Below, in pieces: positions 1-7,464 of a stretch of DNA of 64,000 nucleotides. The DNA is from Paenibacillus polymyxa (GTDB lineage: Bacteria; Bacillota; Bacilli; Paenibacillales; Paenibacillaceae): contig NZ_JAGGNR010000008.1 in NCBI RefSeq assembly GCF_018614975.1, positions 558,001-622,000 of the forward strand, in the 5' to 3' direction. Numbering within the stretch: position 1 is the first letter of the stretch; each line of letters opens with the position of its first letter. A program made the translations under genes and the position numbers. Under the pieces are notes generated by a model, which saw nothing but the letters and a program-made list of their open reading frames with translations, searched no databases and was not told the DNA's origin.

Positions 1-212
1 CCCGTGTTATAAAACAGCACCATACCTGTTATGAATATGAATAAAGGAACGGCAAATTTGGAGAGCATCAGCAGTATGGCCAGCAACACGCCATCCTCCA
101 GTCTCGTTTCCGGGACAAGAGAGTAATGTGCGATGGAATGCTGGAGAACCACCGCTCCAAAGGCAATTCCCCTTAAGCTCTCTATTTCTGTAATTCGTTC
201 TTTGCGAGGCAT
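1..212 (-). CDS. Acyltransferase family 3 membrane protein (N-terminal part only)
   Basis: Only the first 70 residues lie in the window; the gene runs off the left edge. The start (MPRKERITEIESLRGIAF) carries the E-x-LRG-x-A signature that opens acyltransferase-3 (OafA/WecH-type) proteins, followed by a His about 20 residues in (VVLQHS) and a first hydrophobic membrane segment. These integral membrane enzymes move acyl groups onto sugars or other envelope molecules; the substrate cannot be told here. A Shine-Dalgarno-like AAAGGACGG lies at the right distance from the ATG at 212. An alternative ATG at 216 is in another frame and gives a protein without family features. Confidence 0.8.
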   Translation of the reverse strand, partial: MPRKERITEIESLRGIAFGAVVLQHSIAHYSLVPETRLEDGVLLAILLMLSKFAVPLFIFITGMVLFYNT

Positions 213-284
213 ACATTCAGCCGTCCTTTCTTGGTTTTACGATAAAAACAAAGTACAATGAAGCCGTATATTTAATGAACGGGG

Positions 285-677
285 TTGATTCACATTTCTA
301 GAACAGACAAAGACGTAACCACAACCGATTCCAAATATGTCCAACAACATCTGGCTAACGAGCGAACTTTTCTGGCCTGGGTACGCACCGGTATTGCCAT
401 GGCGGGCATCGGCTTTCTTGCTGCCGGATTTGGTTTCAATTCGTCGGCGTATGATCGGCTTGCACATATTGCGGCGATTATTACCGGTATCACATCTCTG
501 ATTGGCGGCATATCCATCATTGTGTATTCGGCAGCAGCCTATCATCGGAAGCGTACACAAATCAATGAGCAAACATTTCAGGCATCGACCGGATTAATCC
601 GGTTTCTTACCATGATGCTACTGGTGATTGGACTCGCTTTGGCTATACTGTTATATGTATTGTTATTCCCTGCCTGA
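285..677 (+). CDS. DUF202 (YidH-type) small membrane protein
   Basis: The 130-residue product has the DUF202 signature YVQQHLANERTFLAWVRT near residues 18-35, followed by three hydrophobic segments (about 36-52, 60-83 and 105-128). Members are small inner-membrane proteins of unknown function. The start is unclear. The frame is closed by a stop at 276-278, the first conventional start is TTG at 285, and GGGG touches it directly, so spacing is poor. ATT at 294 would sit about nine bases from the GGGG. The gene stands alone on the plus strand between leftward genes. Confidence 0.8.
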   Translation: MIHISRTDKDVTTTDSKYVQQHLANERTFLAWVRTGIAMAGIGFLAAGFGFNSSAYDRLAHIAAIITGITSLIGGISIIVYSAAAYHRKRTQINEQTFQASTGLIRFLTMMLLVIGLALAILLYVLLFPA

Positions 678-732
678 CTGGGTAAAAACACCATTCGCCA
701 TTATTGATGCAGACATGTAACACAGGGACAAA

Positions 733-759
733 AGCCGGCTTCCCTTAAGGAAACCGGCT
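733..759. terminator. Hairpin between convergent genes
   Basis: An inverted repeat (AGCCGG ... CCGGCT with TTCC/GGAA extension and a TTAA loop) lies between the DUF202 gene and the leftward stress-protein gene. On the minus strand it is followed by TTTTG, so it mainly terminates the leftward gene and may also stop the rightward one. Confidence 0.7.
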
Positions 760-850
760 AATGACCATCTGGTGGATCATATATGTCATTCCATTTTGCA
801 TATAATAAGTCATTGGGTTTTATTTGATATCGATTAAATTCGCGGCAAGA

Positions 851-1456
851 TTACAGGAATGTATTGTTACCGAATCGCGCTGCCTTGTTTTGAGCTTCCA
901 ATCTGCGTTCTTCCATATCCAGATCCGGACGTTCGGCAGGCACATCTCCGCGATGAGCTGCTTCGGCTCTGTCTCGGTTAAGCTGGCTGTTGCCACTGAA
1001 CACATCATACACATCGGAGTCCCGATCCGTAGAATCTACGAGCAGCAGGATTTTACCATTCTGTACATACTCCTCATACTGTTTAGCTTCCTCTTCCGGA
1101 ATACCAAGACCCACAAGTCCACCCACCAATCCGCCAGCTCCTGCACCCACGGCTGCACCGGTAAATGCTGCTGCAATAGGGCCTGCGGCCAGAATCGGTC
1201 CTATGCCGGGTATGGCTAGTGCACCGATACCTGCGAGCAGACCGGCTACGCCACCAAGGACACCACCTGTTGCTGCACCCGCAGCCACGCCTTCAGGGGC
1301 TTTGGTACCTGTCTCTTCCCGAATTGCCTTCAGTTCATCCCGATCCTGTGTAACAACGGAGATTTCGTCTGAAGTGAATCCTTGTGCTTTCAGACCCTCG
1401 ATAGCCTGCGATGCTTCACGTTCTGTATTAAACACACCTACGATTTTCTTCTGCAT
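851..1456 (-). CDS. General stress protein 17M-like with glycine-zipper region
   Basis: The 201-residue product begins MQKKIVGVFNTEREASQAIE, the N-terminal fold of the YflT/GSP17M family, with V-x-F-x-x-x-x-x-A and a G-F/Y-x-x-x-x-I-S-V-V pattern. Residues about 55-115 are an Ala/Gly-rich stretch with GxxxG spacing (glycine zipper), which suggests membrane association or helix packing. After it comes YEEYVQNGKILLLVDS, a second family motif, then a charged tail. In Bacillus, relatives belong to the general stress response; the molecular role is unknown. The start at 1456 has a strong GGAGGG site. Confidence 0.8.
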   Translation of the reverse strand: MQKKIVGVFNTEREASQAIEGLKAQGFTSDEISVVTQDRDELKAIREETGTKAPEGVAAGAATGGVLGGVAGLLAGIGALAIPGIGPILAAGPIAAAFTGAAVGAGAGGLVGGLVGLGIPEEEAKQYEEYVQNGKILLLVDSTDRDSDVYDVFSGNSQLNRDRAEAAHRGDVPAERPDLDMEERRLEAQNKAARFGNNTFL

Positions 1457-1719
1457 AGTGAATCCCTCCTCATATTATTGAGTGGTTCGCTATGTTATTA
1501 CCCGCCTAAGTTTCTTTTAAACGTTTGCAAGTCAATATACTATATGTTGATAGTAAAAAATTGCTGAGGTTCATTCCTTTACATGCCTCATTAGGGTGTG
1601 TGTTCAAACTTAGGCACGTCATACGTTGTCAGGCATGCTCTACGTTGAAGGACGTGGGCGTCCAAAACATCTTGAAGTTTAGGCTGGCTGATCCTGGTGG
1701 ATTGTCCCAGACGATTTTC

Positions 1720-1866
1720 TAAGGAACCGAGGACGTCTTATTTAGCCTTCAGGCCCTCTTTATATTTTGTAAGGAACATGAGACACGTTATTTACCAAAA
1801 TCACCTGACAAACCCCTTGTAAATGGCTGGTTATTCAAATATAGCGTGTTTCAGATTCCCTAGATT
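1720..1866. repeat. Three diverged copies of a ~25-bp intergenic motif
   Basis: The motif TAAGGAAC-nn-GAGACACGTTATTTA is seen at 1770-1794; a diverged copy at 1720-1744 starts TAAGGAACC and carries GACGTCTTATTTA; an inverted copy at 1838-1862 reads TAGGGAATC then AAACACGCTATATTT on the minus strand. The two direct copies start exactly 50 bases apart. A half copy (GACGTCTTATTC, minus strand) is at 1889-1900. The rest of the gene-free stretch 1457-1978 shows no convincing coding frame; a short GGACG-TGGG-CGTCC hairpin lies near 1649-1662. Confidence 0.55.
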
Positions 1867-1978
1867 ACTGTGGGCGCTTCAAATCGCTGAATAAGACGTC
1901 ACAAGTTCGTTAGCGCTCCCGCTTCACGTTCTGCTCCAGACATGTGTCATTGATTTCTGAAAAAACGAAATAATTCAT

Positions 1979-4498
1979 CTATTTCCCCCGTGGTTTGGCC
2001 CGATGGGTGGCGACCGCTTCAAGTGGATTATCCGGCCAGTAGTGCTTCGGATAACGACCTTTCAGATCTTTTTTGACGTCAAAGTACGTCTCTCTCCAGA
2101 AATTCGCCAAGTCTCGTGTGACCTGTACAGGTCGCTGAGCCGGCGATAACAAGTGGATGGTCAACGGAACTCGCCCACCCGCTATACGCGGTGTCTCCTG
2201 TTGTCCAAACATCTCCTGTAATCTTACCGCCAGCGCCGGGTCCTCCGGACGACTGTAGTCCACGGGAATACGCGAGCCACTGGGCACCTGTATATGCGTC
2301 GGCGCTTCATCGTCCAGTTGTTGTCGTTGCGTCCAGCTTAATCCACCCAGTAATACATCCTGCATCGACAATCTCTTGAGGTCGGCTGCCGATCGCATGC
2401 CTGTCAGATAAGGGGTAAGATGTTCTGCCAACTCTTCGGTCAGATCATCTTCGATCAGGTCAGGCCACTCAGGCAGATGGAGATGCAGGAATCGCAGCCT
2501 GTCCGCAAGTTGTTTGGACGTTTTTGTCCAAGGCAGACAATCCAGCCCTTCCATTCGTATTCCGGTTAACAGTGCTTCCAGCACCTGATCTTCAGGTGGC
2601 TGTGCAATACTGCTCTCTTTAATCACAAGGGCTCCGATCCGAAGTCTCTTATGTGCCCGCACGCTGCGGGTATTGGAATCCCAGGCGACTTGCACTTCAT
2701 TGTGCAGCAAGTGCTGACCTGCCTGCAACAATGTCTGCTCCTGCAACGGCGCAGCCAGCAGGATGCGAGCATCTGCGCCCTGGTCGTCTGCCTCGGCTGC
2801 GACCAGATATGCTGAACGGCTCAGCGATTCTGTCGCTGCGAGCCGTACGCCGCGGCCGCTGCTCAGCAGGTAGCGGCCGTCCTCCCGGCGCTGCCCGATC
2901 CGGTCCGGATAGGCGAAGGACAGCAGCAATCCGCAGCTGTCCTCATCCGGCCTTACCGGATCGGCCGCCGGGCCGAGCGCCGAGCGCAGCTGGCGGCTCT
3001 CCTGGAGCATGCGCCGCACGGCCGCGCCGTCTGCGACAGCCGCTGCCGCTTGCGGCATGCCGCTGCTGTCCGCGGTCAGCAGCGCCTCTACGCGCGGGCG
3101 GAGGTCCGTGCCCGCGCCTGCACTGCCACTGCTGCGGAGGCCGGCAGGCTCCTGCAGCAGTGCCGCCAGCATGCTGGCGTAGCTGGCCAGCCCAAGCTCC
3201 GCCGCGCGGAGCAACATGCTGGCCAGTCGCGGATGAACACCAAGCGTGTTCATCCGCCGCCCGAAGGGCGTGATGCGGCCTGCGTCGTCCAGGCCGCCCA
3301 GCTGGCGCAGCAGCGCCTGTGCCTGGCCGTAGGCGGCGTCAGGCGGGGTGTCCAGCCATTGCAGCTCTGCTGGGGACTGGACACCCCAGACGGCAAGCTC
3401 CAGCGCCAGCGGCGCAAGATCCGCGGATGTGATCTCCGGGCGAGCTGCCTCAGGCAGTCCCCCGTGAACCTCTTCGCTCCATAGCCGGTAACACACCCCC
3501 GGGGCAATTCGCCCTGCACGACCCCGCCGTTGATCGGCTGACGCCTTGGACACCGGCAGGGTGACAAGCCGACTCATGCCCGTACGTGGCGAGAATGCCG
3601 ATGCACGACTCAGCCCTGCGTCTACCACAATCTTAACTCCAGCTAGTGTGAGGCTGGATTCCGCAATGGAGGTTGAGAGCACCACCTTGCGCGTGCCCTC
3701 GGCCGCCGGGCGTATGGCCTCATCCTGTTGTTCCACCGGCATACTGCCATACAGGGAATGAACTTTCACATGTGCAGGAAGAGAACCATTCGATAACTCC
3801 CGCTCTGTACGGTGTATCTCTCTTGCACCAGGAAGAAAAACAAGCACGTCCCCCTCCTGTTCGGCTAATGCCTTGGTCACCGTCTGAGCCGTGAATTGTT
3901 CCAACTGCATAGCTGCCGGTCTTGGCACATATCGTGTTTCCACCGGAAAAGTGCGTCCCGGACAATGAATTGATTTTGTACCTTCACCAAGCAATGCACA
4001 GACGGAAACAGGATCAAGGGTCGCCGACATGACCAACAGTTTCAGATCTGGACGTAACATCGCTCGGGATTCCAATGCAAGAGCCAAGCCCAAGTCCCCA
4101 TGTAGGTGACGCTCATGGAATTCATCGAATATAATCATCGCCGTGTCTTCAAGACCCTGGTCCTGCTGCAACATCCGGGTCAATACGCCTTCCGTCACAA
4201 CTTCAATGCGTGTCCCCTGACTCACCCGGGTATCCATGCGTACACGATATCCTACGGTCTGACCCGCTTTTTCCCCTAGCGTAGCCGCCAGTCTCGATGC
4301 AGCCGAACGCGCAGCCAGCCTTCGGGGTTCCAGCATTATGATTTTCCGTCCCGCAACCCACGGCTCCTCCAACAAAGCCAGAGGTACAACAGTTGTTTTA
4401 CCCGCCCCTGGCTCTGCAATTAACACACCTGTATCTCGATCCCGAAATAACTGCCTTAACTCAGGAATAATCTCTTGTATCGGTAACTCTATATGCAT
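1979..4498 (-). CDS. hrpB: ATP-dependent helicase HrpB
   Basis: The 839-residue protein has the DExH helicase set: Walker A (AEPGAGKTT, about 28-36), the DEFH box (125-128), VMSATLD (about 158), and the QRRGRAGR motif VI near residue 325. The C-terminal region matches HrpB in length and ends with the ...YPKHYWPDNPLEA... segment typical of the family. HrpB is a DEAH-type RNA helicase-like ATPase of uncertain role; it is not essential in organisms where it was studied. ATG at 4498 has AGGAG upstream. Odd: residues about 310-570 (roughly 2790-3560) are encoded in far more GC-rich DNA than the two ends. Confidence 0.93.
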   Translation of the reverse strand: MHIELPIQEIIPELRQLFRDRDTGVLIAEPGAGKTTVVPLALLEEPWVAGRKIIMLEPRRLAARSAASRLAATLGEKAGQTVGYRVRMDTRVSQGTRIEVVTEGVLTRMLQQDQGLEDTAMIIFDEFHERHLHGDLGLALALESRAMLRPDLKLLVMSATLDPVSVCALLGEGTKSIHCPGRTFPVETRYVPRPAAMQLEQFTAQTVTKALAEQEGDVLVFLPGAREIHRTERELSNGSLPAHVKVHSLYGSMPVEQQDEAIRPAAEGTRKVVLSTSIAESSLTLAGVKIVVDAGLSRASAFSPRTGMSRLVTLPVSKASADQRRGRAGRIAPGVCYRLWSEEVHGGLPEAARPEITSADLAPLALELAVWGVQSPAELQWLDTPPDAAYGQAQALLRQLGGLDDAGRITPFGRRMNTLGVHPRLASMLLRAAELGLASYASMLAALLQEPAGLRSSGSAGAGTDLRPRVEALLTADSSGMPQAAAAVADGAAVRRMLQESRQLRSALGPAADPVRPDEDSCGLLLSFAYPDRIGQRREDGRYLLSSGRGVRLAATESLSRSAYLVAAEADDQGADARILLAAPLQEQTLLQAGQHLLHNEVQVAWDSNTRSVRAHKRLRIGALVIKESSIAQPPEDQVLEALLTGIRMEGLDCLPWTKTSKQLADRLRFLHLHLPEWPDLIEDDLTEELAEHLTPYLTGMRSAADLKRLSMQDVLLGGLSWTQRQQLDDEAPTHIQVPSGSRIPVDYSRPEDPALAVRLQEMFGQQETPRIAGGRVPLTIHLLSPAQRPVQVTRDLANFWRETYFDVKKDLKGRYPKHYWPDNPLEAVATHRAKPRGK

Positions 4499-4565
4499 AT
4501 GATCGCTCCTAATGAATGTACCCTACTGCTCTTCAGTATCTCTATTCGAATGTTAGCATTATAAC

Positions 4566-4591
4566 AAAAAAAGCCGTTCCAGAGGAACGAC
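4566..4591 (-). terminator. Intrinsic terminator of the SDR gene
   Basis: On the minus strand GTCGTTCC-TCT-GGAACGGC is followed by seven T residues. It lies 60 bases downstream of the SDR stop codon and ends its transcript before hrpB. Confidence 0.85.
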
Positions 4592-4651
4592 TATCGCAGA
4601 CACACCCTAAGACACGCCTTAGTAAAAATGAAATTTATCCAGAATGCTCAC

Positions 4652-5458
4652 TTAGCTGAGCAATGATTCGGCTCCATCAATGACGATCTCTGCTCCAGTA
4701 ATATGTCTGGATTCGGACGATGCGAGGAAGCTCACCAGATCCGCAACATGTTCCGGCTGACCCGGCCCGTCCGCAAGCGGCTGCTGTCCTTCCGGGAACT
4801 CCATCGGAATAATGATCTGTTGCAGATCATCCGTTTTGACCGTACTTTGATCGATATTTGTCGCAATCGCTCCTGGGCAGATCACGTTCACACGTATCTT
4901 GAACTTCGCCAGCTCAAGTGCAGCCATCTTGGCAAAAGCAACCTGTCCTGCCTTGGACGTGCTGTACGCCGACATGCCAAAGCTTGAGAAGCGTTGATTG
5001 CCATTGATTGAACTCGTGATGATGATACTGCCGCCACCCCGTTTTTTCACGTGAGGCAATGCATATTTAATCGTGAAAAATGTACCATTCAGGTTGGTTG
5101 TAATAATCTGCTGCCAATCTTCAACCTGAATTTCCTCAATGGGTGCCGATACACCGTTAATGCCCGCATTGGCAAAAACAATATCCAAACCGCCGAATAA
5201 CTCAACGGTTTCCAGTACAGCCTTTTCCACACGTGCCGGGTCGGAAATGTCTACATCAAATGCTCTTGCCGCACCGGGGTGCAGCGCATTAATCTCTGCT
5301 TCCGTTTCCGAGATCCGATCATTGACCAGATCAAACAACGCAACATGTGCACCCTCTTTAGCCAGCTTGACCGCAGTGGCCTTCCCAATTCCGGAGCCTG
5401 CTCCGGTAATAATCGCAACCTTACCTTGGAACCGTGACTTGCCGTTATGTTGTGTCAT
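4652..5458 (-). CDS. Short-chain dehydrogenase/reductase (SDR)
   Basis: The 268-residue classical SDR has the NAD(P)-binding TGxxxGIG motif (ITGAGSGIGKATA), NAG in FANAGING, the catalytic Ser in SSING and YSTSK as the Y-x-x-x-K pair. D in ALFDL after the second strand suggests NAD preference. The substrate is unknown. The frame opens upstream at a GTG (5470), but AAGGAG overlaps that codon, so the ATG at 5458 (MTQHNGKS) is the better start. It is a single gene with its own terminator. Confidence 0.88.
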   Translation of the reverse strand: MTQHNGKSRFQGKVAIITGAGSGIGKATAVKLAKEGAHVALFDLVNDRISETEAEINALHPGAARAFDVDISDPARVEKAVLETVELFGGLDIVFANAGINGVSAPIEEIQVEDWQQIITTNLNGTFFTIKYALPHVKKRGGGSIIITSSINGNQRFSSFGMSAYSTSKAGQVAFAKMAALELAKFKIRVNVICPGAIATNIDQSTVKTDDLQQIIIPMEFPEGQQPLADGPGQPEHVADLVSFLASSESRHITGAEIVIDGAESLLS

Positions 5459-5641
5459 TATCCATTCCACTCCTTCATTTTAGCAATTATGTAAGAATGT
5501 ACGTTCAAGCTCAAAGTCAATTCTTCACAAGATTACCCAAAAAGAGTGTCTTTTAAATCAACACCAACAAGTTTTTTCACCGTTGATCTACAGCAATGTC
5601 ACAGCAACATCAGGATCGGTCCACAACTTTATAACTGGCAC

Positions 5642-6484
5642 TCACCATTCCAGCTCAATGAAAGCGGCATCATCTTCAAGACCTCCGGTATGTGTAGCAT
5701 CCAGCAGTACCTGAATGTGTTCATCCGGGACATAGGCTTGAATGGCATCCAGGTCGTTCAGTCCATCCGTATATAACTGGAGCCGCAGCGAATCACCTGC
5801 TGAACCTTTTGTCTCATAGATGTGCGGTTTACCACCAACAGGTCCTTCAAGTGTAGACCAACGCTCATTTGTCTTGCAGTGAGTCTGAAATAATTCAGAC
5901 TGTTCCTGGCCATTACGCCACAGGCGAATACGGGAATCTCCTTGCCATGCAAGCCACACCCGACTTTTGCGGCCACCTCCCGTGAGCTCGATCCGCCCAC
6001 AGACATACATGGCCTGACTGCCCCGACTTCGCTTTTCCATCAACACTTCACGCAGCAACAGAGGAGAACTTTCCAGTGGCTGTAATTTCTCCAGTTGCCT
6101 AGATGCAGGAAGGGTCAGATCATGAAGAAGACGCTCAACACCATCTTCTGTCGGGTATTGCGCCGTTTCCAGCCAATCCAGCAAAGCATTCCCCAGAAAA
6201 CGTGCTGCAAAATCGCCCAGGTAACTCATGCCTACCCCATCACACAAAACAAAATTGCAGATATTCCCTTTCATACGTACCGCAGCAAAGTCCTGTCCGG
6301 TATCTCCCTGATGTACCGTCTCAGCCGCTCTACCATAGCCATATCTGCACTTGAATGTGCCCTGATAGCGAGTTAGCGGCTGTTCCCCGGTCTGTACACT
6401 CACATAGCGAAAGTTGCCATGCCGCTGCTCGGCATGGCCCCCCTTATCTCCAGCAGACACTGTTGCCAAACGCATCGCTCTCAT
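5642..6484 (-). CDS. PP2C-family protein phosphatase in the type VII locus
   Basis: The 280-residue protein keeps the metal-binding residues of PPM/PP2C Ser/Thr phosphatases: D65 in GQDFAAV, D82-G83 in VLCDGVGMSYLGD, GDSR (about 185), a TDG in LYTDGL and the final DD in LEDDAAF. No transmembrane segment is seen, so it is likely cytoplasmic. It starts 10 bases after the vWA gene and closes the operon that begins with the secretion ATPase. Its natural partner is the kinase-like protein at 7465-9540. Known kinase/PP2C/vWA (TerY-P-type) triads have the same composition. Start: ATG with AGGAGGGG. Confidence 0.88.
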   Translation of the reverse strand: MRAMRLATVSAGDKGGHAEQRHGNFRYVSVQTGEQPLTRYQGTFKCRYGYGRAAETVHQGDTGQDFAAVRMKGNICNFVLCDGVGMSYLGDFAARFLGNALLDWLETAQYPTEDGVERLLHDLTLPASRQLEKLQPLESSPLLLREVLMEKRSRGSQAMYVCGRIELTGGGRKSRVWLAWQGDSRIRLWRNGQEQSELFQTHCKTNERWSTLEGPVGGKPHIYETKGSAGDSLRLQLYTDGLNDLDAIQAYVPDEHIQVLLDATHTGGLEDDAAFIELEW

Positions 6485-6494
6485 GATTCCCCTC

Positions 6495-7247
6495 CTATCT
6501 CACAGGTGTAGCAGCGGACATCTGGAACCCGATTGATACCAATTCTGCACATGTACCTGGCAGCATCATGAGTGCTCCGGGTGCAAGCAAATAATCAGCT
6601 TCAACAAGCATTTCCCGATAACTTTCGGGCAGAACGGATGACATATTCCGCAGCTTCTCTCCATGCTCATCCTGTAGATTTGTTTCCGAAGAGATGCCCT
6701 TCCATCTTCTAGGTTCAGCAATTGGCCCTTCCAGCAGATGATCCGATATAAAAATATTCTCCACCAGTACATTGCCGTCAGGTACACTCATACCCATGAT
6801 TCTCTTGGCAATAGGCTCGGGATCTTCACCTGTGGCTACCCCATCGGTCATATGGCATACAAGTGGCGCAGGACAGTCCTGCATATTCGGAATTTCCGCC
6901 TGTAGAATCTTTTCCGCCTGCAGGAAAGCCTTCGCAGAATCTGAAAACCGTCTCGGAGTCAGGTCAGGCAACGAACCAACTGCAGCGATCTCGTCAATCC
7001 CTTTGATTCCGTTCAACAAGTCATATACATCATCGCTGTATGCCAATATGGCTATGCGATAACGGGGTGTCAGACGATTACCCTTTGTAGACCGAAATAC
7101 CATTTGGCGGATCGCGAGAGATAAGGCATCATAAACGACGTCAATCCGTCGACGATTTTCCAGAACCATGTTCATGGAGGCGCTAATATCAATTAAATAT
7201 ATAATAAGTGCAGGTGTACGCTGTGATGCTTGAATCGTGTAGTTCAT
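6495..7247 (-). CDS. von Willebrand factor A domain protein (TerY-like)
   Basis: The 250-residue protein is essentially one vWA domain. The MIDAS motif D-I-S-A-S is at residues 20-24 and a second metal-loop T-D-G is in CHMTDGVATG. There is no signal peptide or membrane segment, so it is cytoplasmic, like the TerY-type vWA proteins that associate with PP2C and kinase genes. It has a GGAGGTGA site and is followed 10 bases later by the PP2C gene. The 217-base gap before it holds a repeat element (7293-7459). Confidence 0.85.
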   Translation of the reverse strand: MNYTIQASQRTPALIIYLIDISASMNMVLENRRRIDVVYDALSLAIRQMVFRSTKGNRLTPRYRIAILAYSDDVYDLLNGIKGIDEIAAVGSLPDLTPRRFSDSAKAFLQAEKILQAEIPNMQDCPAPLVCHMTDGVATGEDPEPIAKRIMGMSVPDGNVLVENIFISDHLLEGPIAEPRRWKGISSETNLQDEHGEKLRNMSSVLPESYREMLVEADYLLAPGALMMLPGTCAELVSIGFQMSAATPVR

Positions 7248-7292
7248 CTAGGGTGAGTCACCTCCATCATTCACATTAATTTATAAGAAGTT

Positions 7293-7459
7293 GTTCAAAA
7301 AGTCCGCTTTTGATTACGATGGATGCCTGTAGGCATCATCAGCATCGAATATGAAATTCAGCCGAAATGTCCGTTGCTCACGTAGTTCTCCCTACGCTCC
7401 GCTACTCCATTTCTAGCTTCATCCCATCTTCTCGGTACTGAAAACCGTCCTTTTTGAAC
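7293..7459. repeat. MITE-like element with terminal inverted repeats
   Basis: The two ends are near-perfect inverted repeats: GTTCAAAAAGTCCGCTTTTG on the left and GTTCAAAAAGGACGGTTTTC read from the right. TATAAG flanks it on both sides (7282-7287 and 7466-7471), a possible target duplication, the right copy overlapping the kinase stop codon. Inside is a GATGCC-TGTA-GGCATC hairpin and no open frame of note. It separates the kinase gene from the vWA gene. I believe similar sequences recur in Paenibacillus genomes, but this is from memory and unchecked. Confidence 0.6.
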
Positions 7460-7464
7460 ATGTA

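Noticed and set aside
990..1481. 163-codon plus-strand open frame opposite the stress-protein gene
   Set aside because: Low-complexity Pro/Ala/Ser translation is the mirror of the Gly/Ala-rich real protein; no ribosome site.
2653..3273. 206-codon plus-strand frame opposite hrpB
   Set aside because: Open only because of the GC-rich block; Ala/Arg/Pro/Cys-rich translation with no family features, while hrpB on the other strand is intact.
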